Counted from the stretch's first letter, positions 16,933 to 25,934 are shown. The stretch is 64,000 nucleotides of DNA from Methanolobus profundi (GCF_900114835.1 NZ_FOUJ01000001.1:682001-746000), one strand, 5' to 3'. Translations and numbers: made by a program. Notes: generated by a model from the sequence alone, not told the origin.

Positions 16933-17928
16933 TCACTCCTGCCCTGCTCTTCCGTCAATAAAGGAACATGCAATATCAGCTGCATAGTTACATGCCAGCA
17001 CTACCAGTGACATGAAGATGAAAGCTCCCTGAAGTACCGGATAATCACGTTCTATGAATGAATTATACACCAGCATTCCCATTCCCGGATACGAGAACAC
17101 GGTTTCGATAAATACTGCACCTGCCACCATAAAACCAAGCATTGCTGCTATCTGATTGATCACAGGCACGATTGAATTGATGAGTATATGTTTTTTTATT
17201 GTCCGTTCTTTAAGTCCTCTGGACTCTGCCATGAGCACATATGGTTTTCCAAGTTGCTGGACACAGACATTCCTCACAAGCAGGTATGTACCCGGCATTT
17301 CAAATGCAGTAAGGCAGAGCATTGGCAATGTAAGATGAGAAAGAATGTCCATTGCATGGTCAATGGGTCCTGCATAATCCATGTATGGGGTTATTGCTCC
17401 TGAAGTTGGGAACCATCCTGTTTTGTATCCGAATACAAATATCATAATAGCTCCGAGGAAAAATGCAGGTATCGACCTGAAGAATGGCATTATTACAAGA
17501 AGTGCATGGTCCAGTTTTCCTCCGCGTCTCCAGGCAGATTCAAGACCGGTCATGATCCCAAAGGTCGTTGAAAGCAAAAGAGCAGTGCCCATGAGCAGTA
17601 TTGTCCACGGAAGCCTTCCAATCAGAATGTCAACTACCGGAACATTGTAGAATATGGAATGACCGAGATCAAAGTGGAATGCATCTGAGATGTAATGTAT
17701 GAACTGAATATGAAGCGGATCGTTGAGGTGATAGTAATCCATCAATTTGTATTTCATTTCCTCATCAATGACCACTGGCAGATCTGAGCCCTGGCTGCCT
17801 GTGATACTGAGCAATGGTCCTCCGGGCATGACCCGGGGAAGAAAGAAATTAATTGCAAGGATCAGGAAAAAAGTGATGGCATACTCCAGTCCTCTGGATA
17901 TTATATGACCAGACCTTTTCCTGTCCAT
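16933..17928 (-). CDS. Opp/Dpp/Nik-type ABC importer permease B
   Basis: Permease of 331 residues with the N-terminal helix, an extracellular loop, and five further helices. Family landmarks: FFLPRVMPGGPLLSITG, YHLNDPLHIQFIHY followed by DLGHSIFYNVPVVDIL, and the coupling-loop segment ESRGLKERTIKKHILINS. AGGAGAGATAAAGG supplies the ribosome-binding site. Pairs with permease C; length and layout fit DppB/NikB. Confidence 0.91.
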   Translation of the reverse strand: MDRKRSGHIISRGLEYAITFFLILAINFFLPRVMPGGPLLSITGSQGSDLPVVIDEEMKYKLMDYYHLNDPLHIQFIHYISDAFHFDLGHSIFYNVPVVDILIGRLPWTILLMGTALLLSTTFGIMTGLESAWRRGGKLDHALLVIMPFFRSIPAFFLGAIMIFVFGYKTGWFPTSGAITPYMDYAGPIDHAMDILSHLTLPMLCLTAFEMPGTYLLVRNVCVQQLGKPYVLMAESRGLKERTIKKHILINSIVPVINQIAAMLGFMVAGAVFIETVFSYPGMGMLVYNSFIERDYPVLQGAFIFMSLVVLACNYAADIACSFIDGRAGQE

Positions 17929-17957
17929 TGTCCTTTATCTCTCCTGCTTGATCCTGT

Positions 17958-19688
17958 CTAGCGCTTCCCGTGACGGATCAGAACAAAGGCACATGCAAGG
18001 ATCGCAACAGAGCCGAGTATTCTTATACCGGCAACTGAACTCTCTGTTGTTCCTTCAGCAGTATCATCATTGTCCCCATTCCATGTTCCATAGATGAAAA
18101 CAAGTTTGTTGTATTCGGTTGGTACTCCGCCACCTACTCCGCCATCCGTGTAGAAGAAACCGGTTACTGTGTCCTTGCTGGTTGCACTGTAAACGTTCCT
18201 GTACATGATGGGGATCGTTGGGACATTGTCAGCTACAAGGACCTGCATCTCATCAACAAGTTCCTTACGCTTATCTTCATCCATTGTGCTCATCTGCTCT
18301 TCTGCAAGGGCCATGTACTCTGAATTGTTCCATCCTGTTGATGTCGGGAATGAGTTCAGCATTCTGGCAGGATCTGTGGATGTGCCATGTGAATAGATCG
18401 CAAGATCAAAGTTACCTGCACCAACCAGTCCGTCAACGGTCTTGGTGTCTCCTGGTTTAAGAGTGATCCCAATACCAATTTCTTTCAGGTATGTCTGGAC
18501 AAGTTCTGCGATCCTCTGGCTCTGCTGGTCAGATGAATATAATAACTGGAACTCAAGTGGATTGCCTTCTGCATCCAGTCTTACTCCGTCACTGTTAGTT
18601 TCGGAATACCCTGCATCATCCAGCATCTGATTAGCTGTATCGATATCATATTCATACTGAGCTACATCAGGATTGTACCAGCTTGAATAAGGAGGAACGT
18701 ATCCAGGATTTCCTTCAATTCCACCACCATGGAGCACCCTGCTTTCAATATCTGAACAGTTCATAGAATAGTAGATAGCCTGACGAACCGTTGTGTCATT
18801 TAGTATTGTGTTCGAAGGGATGTTGAATCTCAGGCGGTAGACCCAGTAGCCTGGTCCGCTGATAACTTCCATGTTGTCAGACTCATCAAGTGCCTGGACC
18901 TGATCAAGAGTAAGACCGGATTCATCCACTTCACCTGTCTTCAGGGAAATAACAACATCGGATGTTTTGACATAGATAAGAGTATCAATTATTGGCTCTC
19001 CAAGGAAATAATTCTTGTTAGCTGTGTATTTGTAAGACTGCTGGTCTGTGTCATAATCTTCAAGAATGAAAGGTCCTGTGCCTATTGCAGCCTCATCTTC
19101 CATATATTTACTTGGATCCTCCACATTCTCCCAGATGTGTTCTGGCATGATCGGGATGACCGCTGCAACCTGTTGCATAAATGGTGCGTATGGATAGTTC
19201 AGTGTGATAACAACAGTATGATCATCAAGAGCTTCAACACTGTTTATGACACCGGTGTTGTACCAGCTTGAACCTATTGGACTTATTGATGCCTTTCCTT
19301 TGATGTAGTCCATTGTAAATACAACATCATCTGCTGTGAATGGTTCACCGTCATGCCAGTTTACTCCTTCTCTCAGGTGGAATGTCCATTCCAGACCGTC
19401 ATCGGAGCTTTCCCATGACTCCGCAAGCAGGCCTGTGAATTCCCCTGATCCCTCCGGCCATACGAGTGTATCAAAACAGTAGCTTGTCATTATGTAGCCG
19501 GGACCACGTGGATAGAATGTCAGTGGAGAAGGAAAACCCCAGTCTGCGGTTGAACTTGTGCCCCAGCTGGCAGTAAATACTCTTTCCTGGCTGCTATCAT
19601 CGCCGGAAGCGGATGCAGGTACGAATAATACTGTGCTGACCAGAAGTAAAGAGATGAAGAGAGAAATTGATATTTCACTCAATTTCAT
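17958..19688 (-). CDS. Opp/Dpp/Nik-type solute-binding protein (SBP_bac_5)
   Basis: Exported binding protein of 576 residues: signal peptide ending near VPASASG, then the SBP_bac_5 fold with FHLREGVNWHDGEPFTADDV, a family hallmark, at about residues 110-130. A C-terminal hydrophobic helix (about 18 residues) ending in basic RHGKR anchors it to the membrane, as is common for archaeal binding proteins. ATG 19688 lies two bases after the fmdE-like stop with AGAGGATGG upstream; ATG 19697 in frame is possible. Position directly behind the fmdE-like gene suggests the ligand is linked to molybdenum/tungsten or peptide metabolism, but this is inference. Confidence 0.9.
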   Translation of the reverse strand: MKLSEISISLFISLLLVSTVLFVPASASGDDSSQERVFTASWGTSSTADWGFPSPLTFYPRGPGYIMTSYCFDTLVWPEGSGEFTGLLAESWESSDDGLEWTFHLREGVNWHDGEPFTADDVVFTMDYIKGKASISPIGSSWYNTGVINSVEALDDHTVVITLNYPYAPFMQQVAAVIPIMPEHIWENVEDPSKYMEDEAAIGTGPFILEDYDTDQQSYKYTANKNYFLGEPIIDTLIYVKTSDVVISLKTGEVDESGLTLDQVQALDESDNMEVISGPGYWVYRLRFNIPSNTILNDTTVRQAIYYSMNCSDIESRVLHGGGIEGNPGYVPPYSSWYNPDVAQYEYDIDTANQMLDDAGYSETNSDGVRLDAEGNPLEFQLLYSSDQQSQRIAELVQTYLKEIGIGITLKPGDTKTVDGLVGAGNFDLAIYSHGTSTDPARMLNSFPTSTGWNNSEYMALAEEQMSTMDEDKRKELVDEMQVLVADNVPTIPIMYRNVYSATSKDTVTGFFYTDGGVGGGVPTEYNKLVFIYGTWNGDNDDTAEGTTESSVAGIRILGSVAILACAFVLIRHGKR

Positions 19689-19690
19689 CC

Positions 19691-20332
19691 TTACCATCCT
19701 CTGTTGTATTCTTCATAACATGGGATGCAGGTATATTCACCATTCTGGATCTTTGCTCTGGATTCTGCCATCATTTCACCGCATTTGCTACACTGAAGAG
19801 AATTGAATATCCTTGCTTTTCCCGGTATCTCTGCATCAACGAATTTGACCTCGAACATCTCGTCAACAGGAGTGTTCCTCATTGTTACTGAGATGCCATC
19901 CATTCTTTCCCTGAATTCCTTTGCCTCTTCATCAGTTGCAGAACCTGACATTACTTTAGGACGAAGTTCACTTACTTTCGGGTCGATGTTGTCAATATTA
20001 AAACTGGCTTTCAGAGCTACTCTAACAGCTTTTTTACTGTCACGACAGATGAATGTGAATACCTGTTTTGCATGGTCCTTGTAAATGAGATTACCTTTTC
20101 CTATTGTGCAGCCTGTAAGTACCTGTACTGCATCAACTCCGCAGGCATCATTCTCCACAATGGTGACAAGTTCCTCGTCAATATCTCTTTCTGTTTCCAG
20201 CGCTTCTATACCTGCTTTTGCTGCAATGTAGCCAATGGTAAGCCCCGGACATACGTGTCCGTGGAACTTTGCAGCATCTTCAAAGGAAGCAATTTCTCTT
20301 GTAGTGTTTTGGGTAGAATCTTCTGATGACAT
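19691..20332 (-). CDS. fmdE: FmdE-family protein with C-terminal zinc-ribbon-like segment
   Basis: 213-residue protein of the formylmethanofuran dehydrogenase subunit E family. The family core begins FEDAAKFHGHVCPGLTIGYI, with the metal-binding His/Cys of GHVCPG, followed by VENDACGVDAVQVLTGCT. The C-terminus has CSKCGEMM and CIPCYEEY, a four-Cys zinc ribbon. FmdE co-purifies or is encoded with the Mo/W formylmethanofuran dehydrogenase in some methanogens, but its role is not settled. An in-frame ATG at 20365 exists; 20332 is chosen because the longer form adds atypical residues. No Shine-Dalgarno is seen, so the transcript may be nearly leaderless. First gene of the opp-type operon. Confidence 0.87.
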   Translation of the reverse strand: MSSEDSTQNTTREIASFEDAAKFHGHVCPGLTIGYIAAKAGIEALETERDIDEELVTIVENDACGVDAVQVLTGCTIGKGNLIYKDHAKQVFTFICRDSKKAVRVALKASFNIDNIDPKVSELRPKVMSGSATDEEAKEFRERMDGISVTMRNTPVDEMFEVKFVDAEIPGKARIFNSLQCSKCGEMMAESRAKIQNGEYTCIPCYEEYNRGW

Positions 20333-20544
20333 GATAATCACAGAATGTAAAATACAATAATACATTTAATAGTTTTCGTGTTATTTGTTTTTACTTATTT
20401 CTAATAATAATGTCTAAAATGTGATGTGGTATTAGTTTAATGCCATTATAAGTTGAATAATATTTGAAACGTAATATCAAACTTACTAATATATGAATGA
20501 AAAAAGAGAAAATAGCAGATCGACTTGAATTACTTTACGAACTA

Positions 20545-21165
20545 TCAGGGAGAGCTATTTTCCTCATACATTTTAGCAAGAGGATCTTTTCCTTTCGGGA
20601 ACATTGCTCCAAATGGTTCGAATTTCCCAAGTTCTTCAACCGTACAAAAATGCATTCCTTTGTCTGCTCCCATCATCATTAAAGGACGGGCTTTGTTCAC
20701 ATTGCACAGACCATCCTTTCCATATACCTCATCAGCAACTTCAAGATGGACAACTTTACCCATTATCAATATGTAATTCGTCTCTTCATACATCTTGAAC
20801 AGTTCACATTCCATCCAGGCATAACATCCTTTTATTCCAGGAGCTCTGATTCTTTTAGAGGGCTTTTCCTCAAGGCCTGCTATCTCAAACTCGTCTTCAT
20901 CTGCTGGAAATGCTCTGGCTGTTGGTATGACCTTGTCCGCAAACTCATCACCTGCAAGGTTGACAACGAATTCTCCTGTATCCCTGATATTATCAAGGGT
21001 ATCTCTTCTTTTTGCAGTTGCTATACATATGAGGTCAAGGGGCCTGAGCACTGGCATTATACAACCATATGGAGCAATGTTCCTGATGCCATCTTTACTC
21101 ATTGTAGATATGAAAGCAACTGGCAAAGGCATTACTGATTCTCTTTTGAAAGGTTTTAGTTCCAT
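20545..21165 (-). CDS. Flavin reductase-like FMN-binding protein
   Basis: 206-residue protein of the DIM6/NTAB flavin reductase-like split-barrel family. The N-terminus reads LPVAFISTMSKDGIRNIAPYG, the family's FMN-binding strand region, followed by LDLICIATAKRRDTLDNIRD and TGEFVVNL. The C-terminal segment MGADKGMHFCTVEELGKFEPF is typical of the archaeal subfamily. It may use FMN or F420-related electron donors; substrate is unknown. ATG 21165 follows AAAGGTGA; the GTG further upstream is part of that ribosome-binding site. A TATA box (minus strand) at about 21207-21215 gives a short leader. Confidence 0.86.
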   Translation of the reverse strand: MELKPFKRESVMPLPVAFISTMSKDGIRNIAPYGCIMPVLRPLDLICIATAKRRDTLDNIRDTGEFVVNLAGDEFADKVIPTARAFPADEDEFEIAGLEEKPSKRIRAPGIKGCYAWMECELFKMYEETNYILIMGKVVHLEVADEVYGKDGLCNVNKARPLMMMGADKGMHFCTVEELGKFEPFGAMFPKGKDPLAKMYEENSSP

Positions 21166-21720
21166 TGTGTTCACCTTTGAAATGTGTGGTTACTTATCAC
21201 AATACAATATATAATACTTATTTGTTGTTATTTTTTTATCAATTAGTAATATTGATATACAAAGAATTCCTATTATGGCATGAGCAGGTCAAATAGGGTA
21301 GTAAAGTAATCAAGAAGTTCTCCAAAATGATCTACATGTCAGCTTAAGTAAATGGCTCATGAAGTCTTATTTGATCTGTTCATATTGGCCAATTAGTGTA
21401 CCACTACCTTCCGGAGATTGGCCAATTCTCCTATGCATCGATCATATTCTCAAAGGAACTTCCAGTCCGGCTGCATAATTATTGTTCATCAAAGCTACTA
21501 CTACTGTAACAAATATTGATTCTAGTTCATCTTAACCATTATATTCATGTAGTATGCATGTCATGTTGGCGCATACCTTAGTATACACTTCAAATATTCA
21601 CATACCTCTCTGGATGTTCAAATCAAGTCCTCTTGCTGACGAAAAGAATATGTATTTGCAAAAAGGTTTAAACACTGAAAGATGTACTCCTAAGAGAGGA
21701 TATTTTGCGGAGATTTTCCT
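21166..21720. other. Intergenic region with paired ATTGGCCAAT palindromes
   Basis: Divergent spacer between the flavin reductase-like gene and the PaaK-type ligase gene. It holds two copies of the 10-bp palindrome ATTGGCCAAT (21384-21393 and 21417-21426), 33 bp centre to centre. No coding frame is convincing. The region just upstream of 21721 (GCGGAGA) is the ligase ribosome-binding site. Confidence 0.6.
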
Positions 21721-23022
21721 ATGAGATACTGGCAGCCAAAATACGAGACTATGAAAAAGGACGAACTTGCCGAATTACAACTGAAACGCTTGAAGAAGAC
21801 GGCTGCAGCAGTCTATAATAATGTTCCTTTTTACAAAGATAAGTTCAAACAGCTTGGTATAGGTCCTGATGACATCAGGTCACTGGATGATATAAGCAAA
21901 TTACCGACGACCAGAAAGACAGACCTCAGGGACAATTATCCTTTCGGGCTCTTTGCTGTCCCGAAAAAGGATGTTGTGAGGATACACGCATCTTCTGGTA
22001 CCAGTGGAAAGCCAACTGTTGTCGGTTACACTAAGAATGATATCGAGAACTGGTCAGACCTTATGGCAAGGAACCTCACAATGGCAGGTCTTGACAGTAA
22101 TGATGTTTTCCAGAACGCTGTTAACTATGGACTCTTCACAGGTGGTCTTGGTTTCCACTATGGTGCCGAAAGAATGGGTGCCATGACCGTGCCAAGTGGT
22201 ACCGGAAATACTGCAAGACAGCTTGAAATGATGATAGACTTCGGTGTTACTGCAGTTCATTGTACTCCTTCTTATGCTCTTTATCTTGCTGAGACTGCCA
22301 AAGAGATGGACATCGTTGACAAACTCTCCCTCAGGGTAGGTTGTTTTGGTGCTGAACCATGGTCAGCCAATACCAGAAAACAACTTGAGAATGCTCTGGA
22401 CATAAAGGCCTATGATTCCTATGGTCTCTCTGAGCTTATGGGTCCCGGAGTTGCTTTTGAATGTGAGGAGCAGGATGGGCTTCACATATGGAGCGACCAT
22501 TTCTATGTAGAGATCCTTGATGAGAATGGTGAGCAGGTTGCAGAAGGTGAGAAAGGAGAACTTGTACTCACATCCCTTACAAAGGAAGCATTACCAATTA
22601 TCAGATACAGGACCGGTGACATTACAAGATTGCTTGAAAGCGAGTGCTCCTGTGGTCGTACAACACCACGTATATCAAGGCTTCTGGGAAGGGCTGACGA
22701 TATGCTCATTGTCAGAGGCATAAACGTGTTCCCGTCACAGATAGAGGATGTAATTGTAAACATTCCTGAGGTCACAGAGCATTTCCAGGTCATCCTTGAC
22801 AGGAACGCCAAGATGCTCGATGAGATCACTGTGAGGGTGGAGCTTGATGATAATGCATTTACAGGCGAGCTCAAAGACCTTGCTGCTGTTCGCAAACATG
22901 TTGAGAACGAACTTAAGAGTGTGCTCAATATCAGGACAAATGTGGAATTGACCGAGAAAGGTAATATCCCACGTACAGCAGGTAAGTCTAAGAAGGTAAT
23001 TGACAAAAGGGATGCTCTGTGA
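21721..23022 (+). CDS. paaK: Phenylacetate-CoA ligase (PaaK family)
   Basis: AMP-forming aryl-CoA ligase of 433 residues, the usual PaaK length. AMP-binding motif SSGTSGKPTVVGYT (about residues 91-104), YDSYGLSELMGPGVAFEC as the adenylate-binding A5 region, and IIRYRTGDITRL. The C-terminal domain has RADDMLIVRGINVFPSQIED, the PaaK hinge signature. It likely activates phenylacetate or indoleacetate with ATP and CoA, working with 2-oxoacid oxidoreductases in aromatic amino acid metabolism. GCGGAGA lies before the ATG. The DUF2099 gene follows 75 bases downstream. Confidence 0.93.
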   Translation: MRYWQPKYETMKKDELAELQLKRLKKTAAAVYNNVPFYKDKFKQLGIGPDDIRSLDDISKLPTTRKTDLRDNYPFGLFAVPKKDVVRIHASSGTSGKPTVVGYTKNDIENWSDLMARNLTMAGLDSNDVFQNAVNYGLFTGGLGFHYGAERMGAMTVPSGTGNTARQLEMMIDFGVTAVHCTPSYALYLAETAKEMDIVDKLSLRVGCFGAEPWSANTRKQLENALDIKAYDSYGLSELMGPGVAFECEEQDGLHIWSDHFYVEILDENGEQVAEGEKGELVLTSLTKEALPIIRYRTGDITRLLESECSCGRTTPRISRLLGRADDMLIVRGINVFPSQIEDVIVNIPEVTEHFQVILDRNAKMLDEITVRVELDDNAFTGELKDLAAVRKHVENELKSVLNIRTNVELTEKGNIPRTAGKSKKVIDKRDAL

Positions 23023-23097
23023 GCATATCCTTTCAATGATCCTATCTATTAATTCTATTTATTATCTTATTGTAACTATCTCTTAAAGGTGAAATGT

Positions 23098-23946
23098 ATG
23101 CCACATGTTATGGAAATACTTGGAAAGGCCAGAGTTGTTGTTGAGAATGGAGAAGTTGTAGAGGTAAGCGAGCCACTTATTAGTTGGTGTCCTATTTTTG
23201 ACAAGACACGTGGTATTACTGAGATCACTAAAGAAGAGATAAAGAAGAATATGGAATTCCGTATAAGGGATTTCGGGCTTTTCACCAGCAAACGTCAACT
23301 TGACATGGATATCTTTGTAGGTTTCGGTGCATCTGAGACCATGATGACAGGTCTTAAACGTGGACTTCTTGATACAACGGTCACTGCATGTGATGGTGCA
23401 GGCAGCGTTATTTCCAATAATCCAAACCTCGTACAGGGAATGGGTGCACGCATCTCAGGTCTTGTTGAGACCGAACCCATCGATGAGACCATCAATGGTA
23501 TAAATGAACGTGGAGGCATTGTCCTTGATCCTTCAACTGCCAGAGTAGATCCTGTTGCAGCTGCAAGGAAAGCAGCAGAACTCGGTTATAAGAAAATAGC
23601 TGTGACCGTGGTCTTCCCGGAAACTGCAAAACAGCTAAGGGAACTTGAAGCTGAAATGGATCTTGAACTTACGATAATTGGTGCACACGTTACAGGCATA
23701 GGCAAAGAATTCGCACAGGAACTTCTGAATAACGTGGATATCGTTACCAGTTGTGCTTCAAAGAACATACGTGAACTTGTAACACCACTTGTTCAGGTGG
23801 GAAGTGCAGTACCACTTTTTGGAATTACACAGAGAGGAAAAGAGTTGCTGCTTGAGAGAGCAAAGGAAGTTGAAGCTCCTTTATTTGTAAGTTCTGCAAA
23901 ACTGCCTTCATTGCCTGAAGAAAAACAGCCAAGAGAACTGGTTTGA
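23098..23946 (+). CDS. DUF2099 family protein (methanogenesis marker protein 8-like)
   Basis: 282-residue protein resembling the methanogen-restricted DUF2099/marker-8 family. Recognised stretches: EFRIRDFGLFTSKRQLDMDI, VGFGASETMMTGLKRGLL, CDGAGSVISNNPNLVQGMG, GARISGLVETEPIDETI and GGIVLDPSTARVDPV. Function is unknown; it is used as a phylogenetic marker of methanogenesis. ATG 23098 sits behind AAAGGTGA; a GTG at 23089 is inside that site. It follows the PaaK-type gene in the same direction. Whether it is the single marker-8 copy of the genome or a paralogue cannot be decided here. Confidence 0.8.
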   Translation: MPHVMEILGKARVVVENGEVVEVSEPLISWCPIFDKTRGITEITKEEIKKNMEFRIRDFGLFTSKRQLDMDIFVGFGASETMMTGLKRGLLDTTVTACDGAGSVISNNPNLVQGMGARISGLVETEPIDETINGINERGGIVLDPSTARVDPVAAARKAAELGYKKIAVTVVFPETAKQLRELEAEMDLELTIIGAHVTGIGKEFAQELLNNVDIVTSCASKNIRELVTPLVQVGSAVPLFGITQRGKELLLERAKEVEAPLFVSSAKLPSLPEEKQPRELV

Positions 23947-24008
23947 TCCCAGTTATCTCAGTTCTTTCTTTATTTTTATAACTCTGATGATCTCGTTTAC
24001 AGGGATCA

Positions 24009-24434
24009 TCATTCTTCAGGAATATCCAGTTTGTTCTTCTTCCTGTAGGTCATACCATTGAATATTGCAACCGTATCTCCCTTATCGTCTGTTATATTCA
24101 CAACATAGGTTGAGATCTTCGGGTTGATGGATGTTTCCTTTGCCTCGGCATAAAGGTTTCCTTCAAATGCGGCTTTAACAAAGGATATATCAGCATTGAT
24201 AGCAACAGCAACGTTCCCATAGGAGTTGGATGCAGCGGCAAAGGCCATATCTGCCAGTGTGAAGATGGCACCACCGTGTACCGTTCCCAGGATATTATGA
24301 TGTCTTTTCTCGATCTTCATCTCTGCTTTAGCATAGCCTTTAGAGACCTCGGTTATTGTCATGCCGGAATTTGAGGCAAAGCATTCCTGTGAGAAGTATC
24401 TTTTAATATCTTCCATATTTTCCGTATTATCCAT
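24009..24434 (-). CDS. PaaI-type hotdog thioesterase
   Basis: Acyl-CoA thioesterase of 141 residues with the PaaI/HGG motif HNILGTVHGGAIFTLADMAF; the VHGG loop and the following acidic Asp are the catalytic region. INADISFVKAAFEG forms the second strand set typical of the fold. ATG 24434 has GAGGA 5-6 bases upstream and is preferred over ATG 24446. It lies convergent to the PaaK-type/DUF2099 pair and could hydrolyse aryl-CoA thioesters (inference). A stem GATGATC/GATCATC at 23986-24010 overlaps its 3' end and may help termination. Confidence 0.88.
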   Translation of the reverse strand: MDNTENMEDIKRYFSQECFASNSGMTITEVSKGYAKAEMKIEKRHHNILGTVHGGAIFTLADMAFAAASNSYGNVAVAINADISFVKAAFEGNLYAEAKETSINPKISTYVVNITDDKGDTVAIFNGMTYRKKNKLDIPEE

Positions 24435-24642
24435 ATTCTTCCTCATTTGAATGATAATCTCTCTTCTGTGTTCTTCTGGTACTTAGCAATTATCCGCATG
24501 ATATGTCAGGTGTATCTCACCTGTATCAATGGCAGTTCCCTGAAGTAGTGAATAAAGATGAAGTAGCATGATAAGAAAGAAATGATGGCAGGTAAAAAAA
24601 GTATAATGATCATCTCCTGCCAGAAAAATGATGGCTGCACTA

Positions 24643-25083
24643 TCAATAGCTTACCATATCACGGTGAGCGAATCCCTTTGTGTAATCAAGGTAATACGCT
24701 TTGACCGGCTCTACTTTGAACAGAACGTGTTCGACCTCTGCTGGAATGTCTTTGACGAAAGGGAATTTCTCAAGCATTATGTCGAATACCTTGCCAGTTT
24801 CTTCTTCATCGGTAACGATAGAGGCCTTGCCTTCCATCTGAACACCTGTGATCTCCATGACATTTACTTTGTCATCATCCACTGTATAGGCCACAAAAGG
24901 GTTGTTCTCTATATTGGTAACCTTACGTGTGGTCTTTGCAGTGCTAAAATAAACGACTGCACCATCAGATGCATAGGCTACGGTATGTACCATTGGTTTA
25001 CCATCCTTGTCCACTGTCCCAAGGTTCAACCAGTCATGGTCTTTCAGGCATTCTATTATCTTCTGTTCGATCTCTTCTGACAT
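24643..25083 (-). CDS. Pyridoxamine 5'-phosphate oxidase-like FMN-binding protein
   Basis: 146-residue split-barrel protein. LNLGTVDKDGKPMVHTVAYA and VVYFSTAKTTRKVTNIENNP are the PNPOx-like flavin-binding strands; the later part carries [16 protein letters not shown]. Such small archaeal members usually bind FMN or F420 and are general reductases or stress proteins; none of the residues defining true PdxH were seen. GGGAG upstream of the ATG. Monocistronic; a possible terminator stem GGCAGG/CCTGCC lies at about 24588-24624. Confidence 0.85.
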   Translation of the reverse strand: MSEEIEQKIIECLKDHDWLNLGTVDKDGKPMVHTVAYASDGAVVYFSTAKTTRKVTNIENNPFVAYTVDDDKVNVMEITGVQMEGKASIVTDEEETGKVFDIMLEKFPFVKDIPAEVEHVLFKVEPVKAYYLDYTKGFAHRDMVSY

Positions 25084-25360
25084 TTTCTTACACTCCCATA
25101 TGTTACTAACAAATAAATTATGATGATCTATCTTAAATATCTTTTTAGATGCATGTTATTTGTAGGTGTGTCTGATGTTATTCACAACATATTTGACTAT
25201 CTGTTGAACAATTATTCAATGCCGATCAGTGTATACTCATACTATTAATGCCTGGTCCTGTCTGACAATATAGTTCGTAAAGATACAAATAGAATGATTA
25301 ATCATGATAAATAGCAGAAACATTTATATGCTTTCAAATGTATGTATATCATGATAAAAC

Positions 25361-25474
25361 ATGACAGAATATTACGCTACAAATGATCAGTACAGTTTTG
25401 GTACAATGTTCGTCTCTCTCACAGTCGCTTTGTTGACATACTATTCATTCCTTCACTACCATGGTGTAGTCTAA
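25361..25474 (+). CDS. Tiny predicted membrane protein (37 residues)
   Basis: Short frame MTEYYATNDQYSFGTMFVSL continuing into a hydrophobic stretch and ending HYHGVV before TAA. It has one plausible transmembrane helix flanked by polar, Tyr-rich ends. A TATA-like TTTATATG at 25323-25330 places transcription start about 10-25 bases upstream, fitting a short or leaderless transcript; no Shine-Dalgarno is seen. A perfect hairpin follows 60 bases downstream. It lies in an 850-base stretch without other genes. Not recognised as a known family; existence is supported by promoter, hydrophobic profile and downstream structure only. Confidence 0.5.
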   Translation: MTEYYATNDQYSFGTMFVSLTVALLTYYSFLHYHGVV

Positions 25475-25487
25475 GGTCCAAATTGTA

Positions 25488-25582
25488 CCACACAGAATTA
25501 AGAATGGGTCTAGTCGGGAATAAGTGTAGAAAAGAGCAAATGGATAATCCATCATCCATTTGCTAACTTTTCAATTGTGTGG
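25488..25582 (+). ncRNA. Structured element downstream of the tiny ORF (terminator or small RNA)
   Basis: Inner perfect stem of 10 bp, AGCAAATGGA (25535-25544) with TCCATTTGCT (25555-25564), loop of 10, followed by AACTTTT. An outer pair CCACACA (25488-25494) with TGTGTGG (25576-25582) encloses it. This may be a terminator or the 3' part of a structured transcript. Confidence 0.4.
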
Positions 25583-25805
25583 CAGTTGATTATAAGTAAA
25601 CCCCTATTTCGTATCGATCATCAAATCTCTCTTTAACCATATAGTCCCCCATATGAACTATTCTTTATGATAATTCCTGTTTTGAATGCTTAACTTATCT
25701 GGAACAGAGTATACTTGTTCTCCTATGCTCATTTGTGATATATGCTGCCTGATTTTTTAATACAATTATATTTTAAGCAGATATTTTTGGAATCAACACA
25801 AAAAG

Positions 25806-25813
25806 TTTATATA
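25806..25813 (+). promoter_or_regulatory. TATA box for the histidine kinase gene
   Basis: TTTATATA, giving a predicted start near 25835 and a leader of about 100 nt that contains a 7-bp hairpin, CCGGTCA/TGACCGG, at 25883-25901. The remaining bases of 25583-25934 show no gene. Confidence 0.5.
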
Positions 25814-25934
25814 GTTCAAGGTAATTGCTTATTCAGTAAAATTTAAATGTGCATCTGATCATACGTTGATATGAATCACATGCCGGTCACTTGCTGACCG
25901 GAAATATGATGCGTGGAGTACGGGGGTACTAGCA

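Noticed and set aside
20610-20630. tRNA T-arm-like GGTTCGAA
   Set aside because: It lies inside the flavin reductase-like gene and no acceptor or anticodon stem surrounds it.
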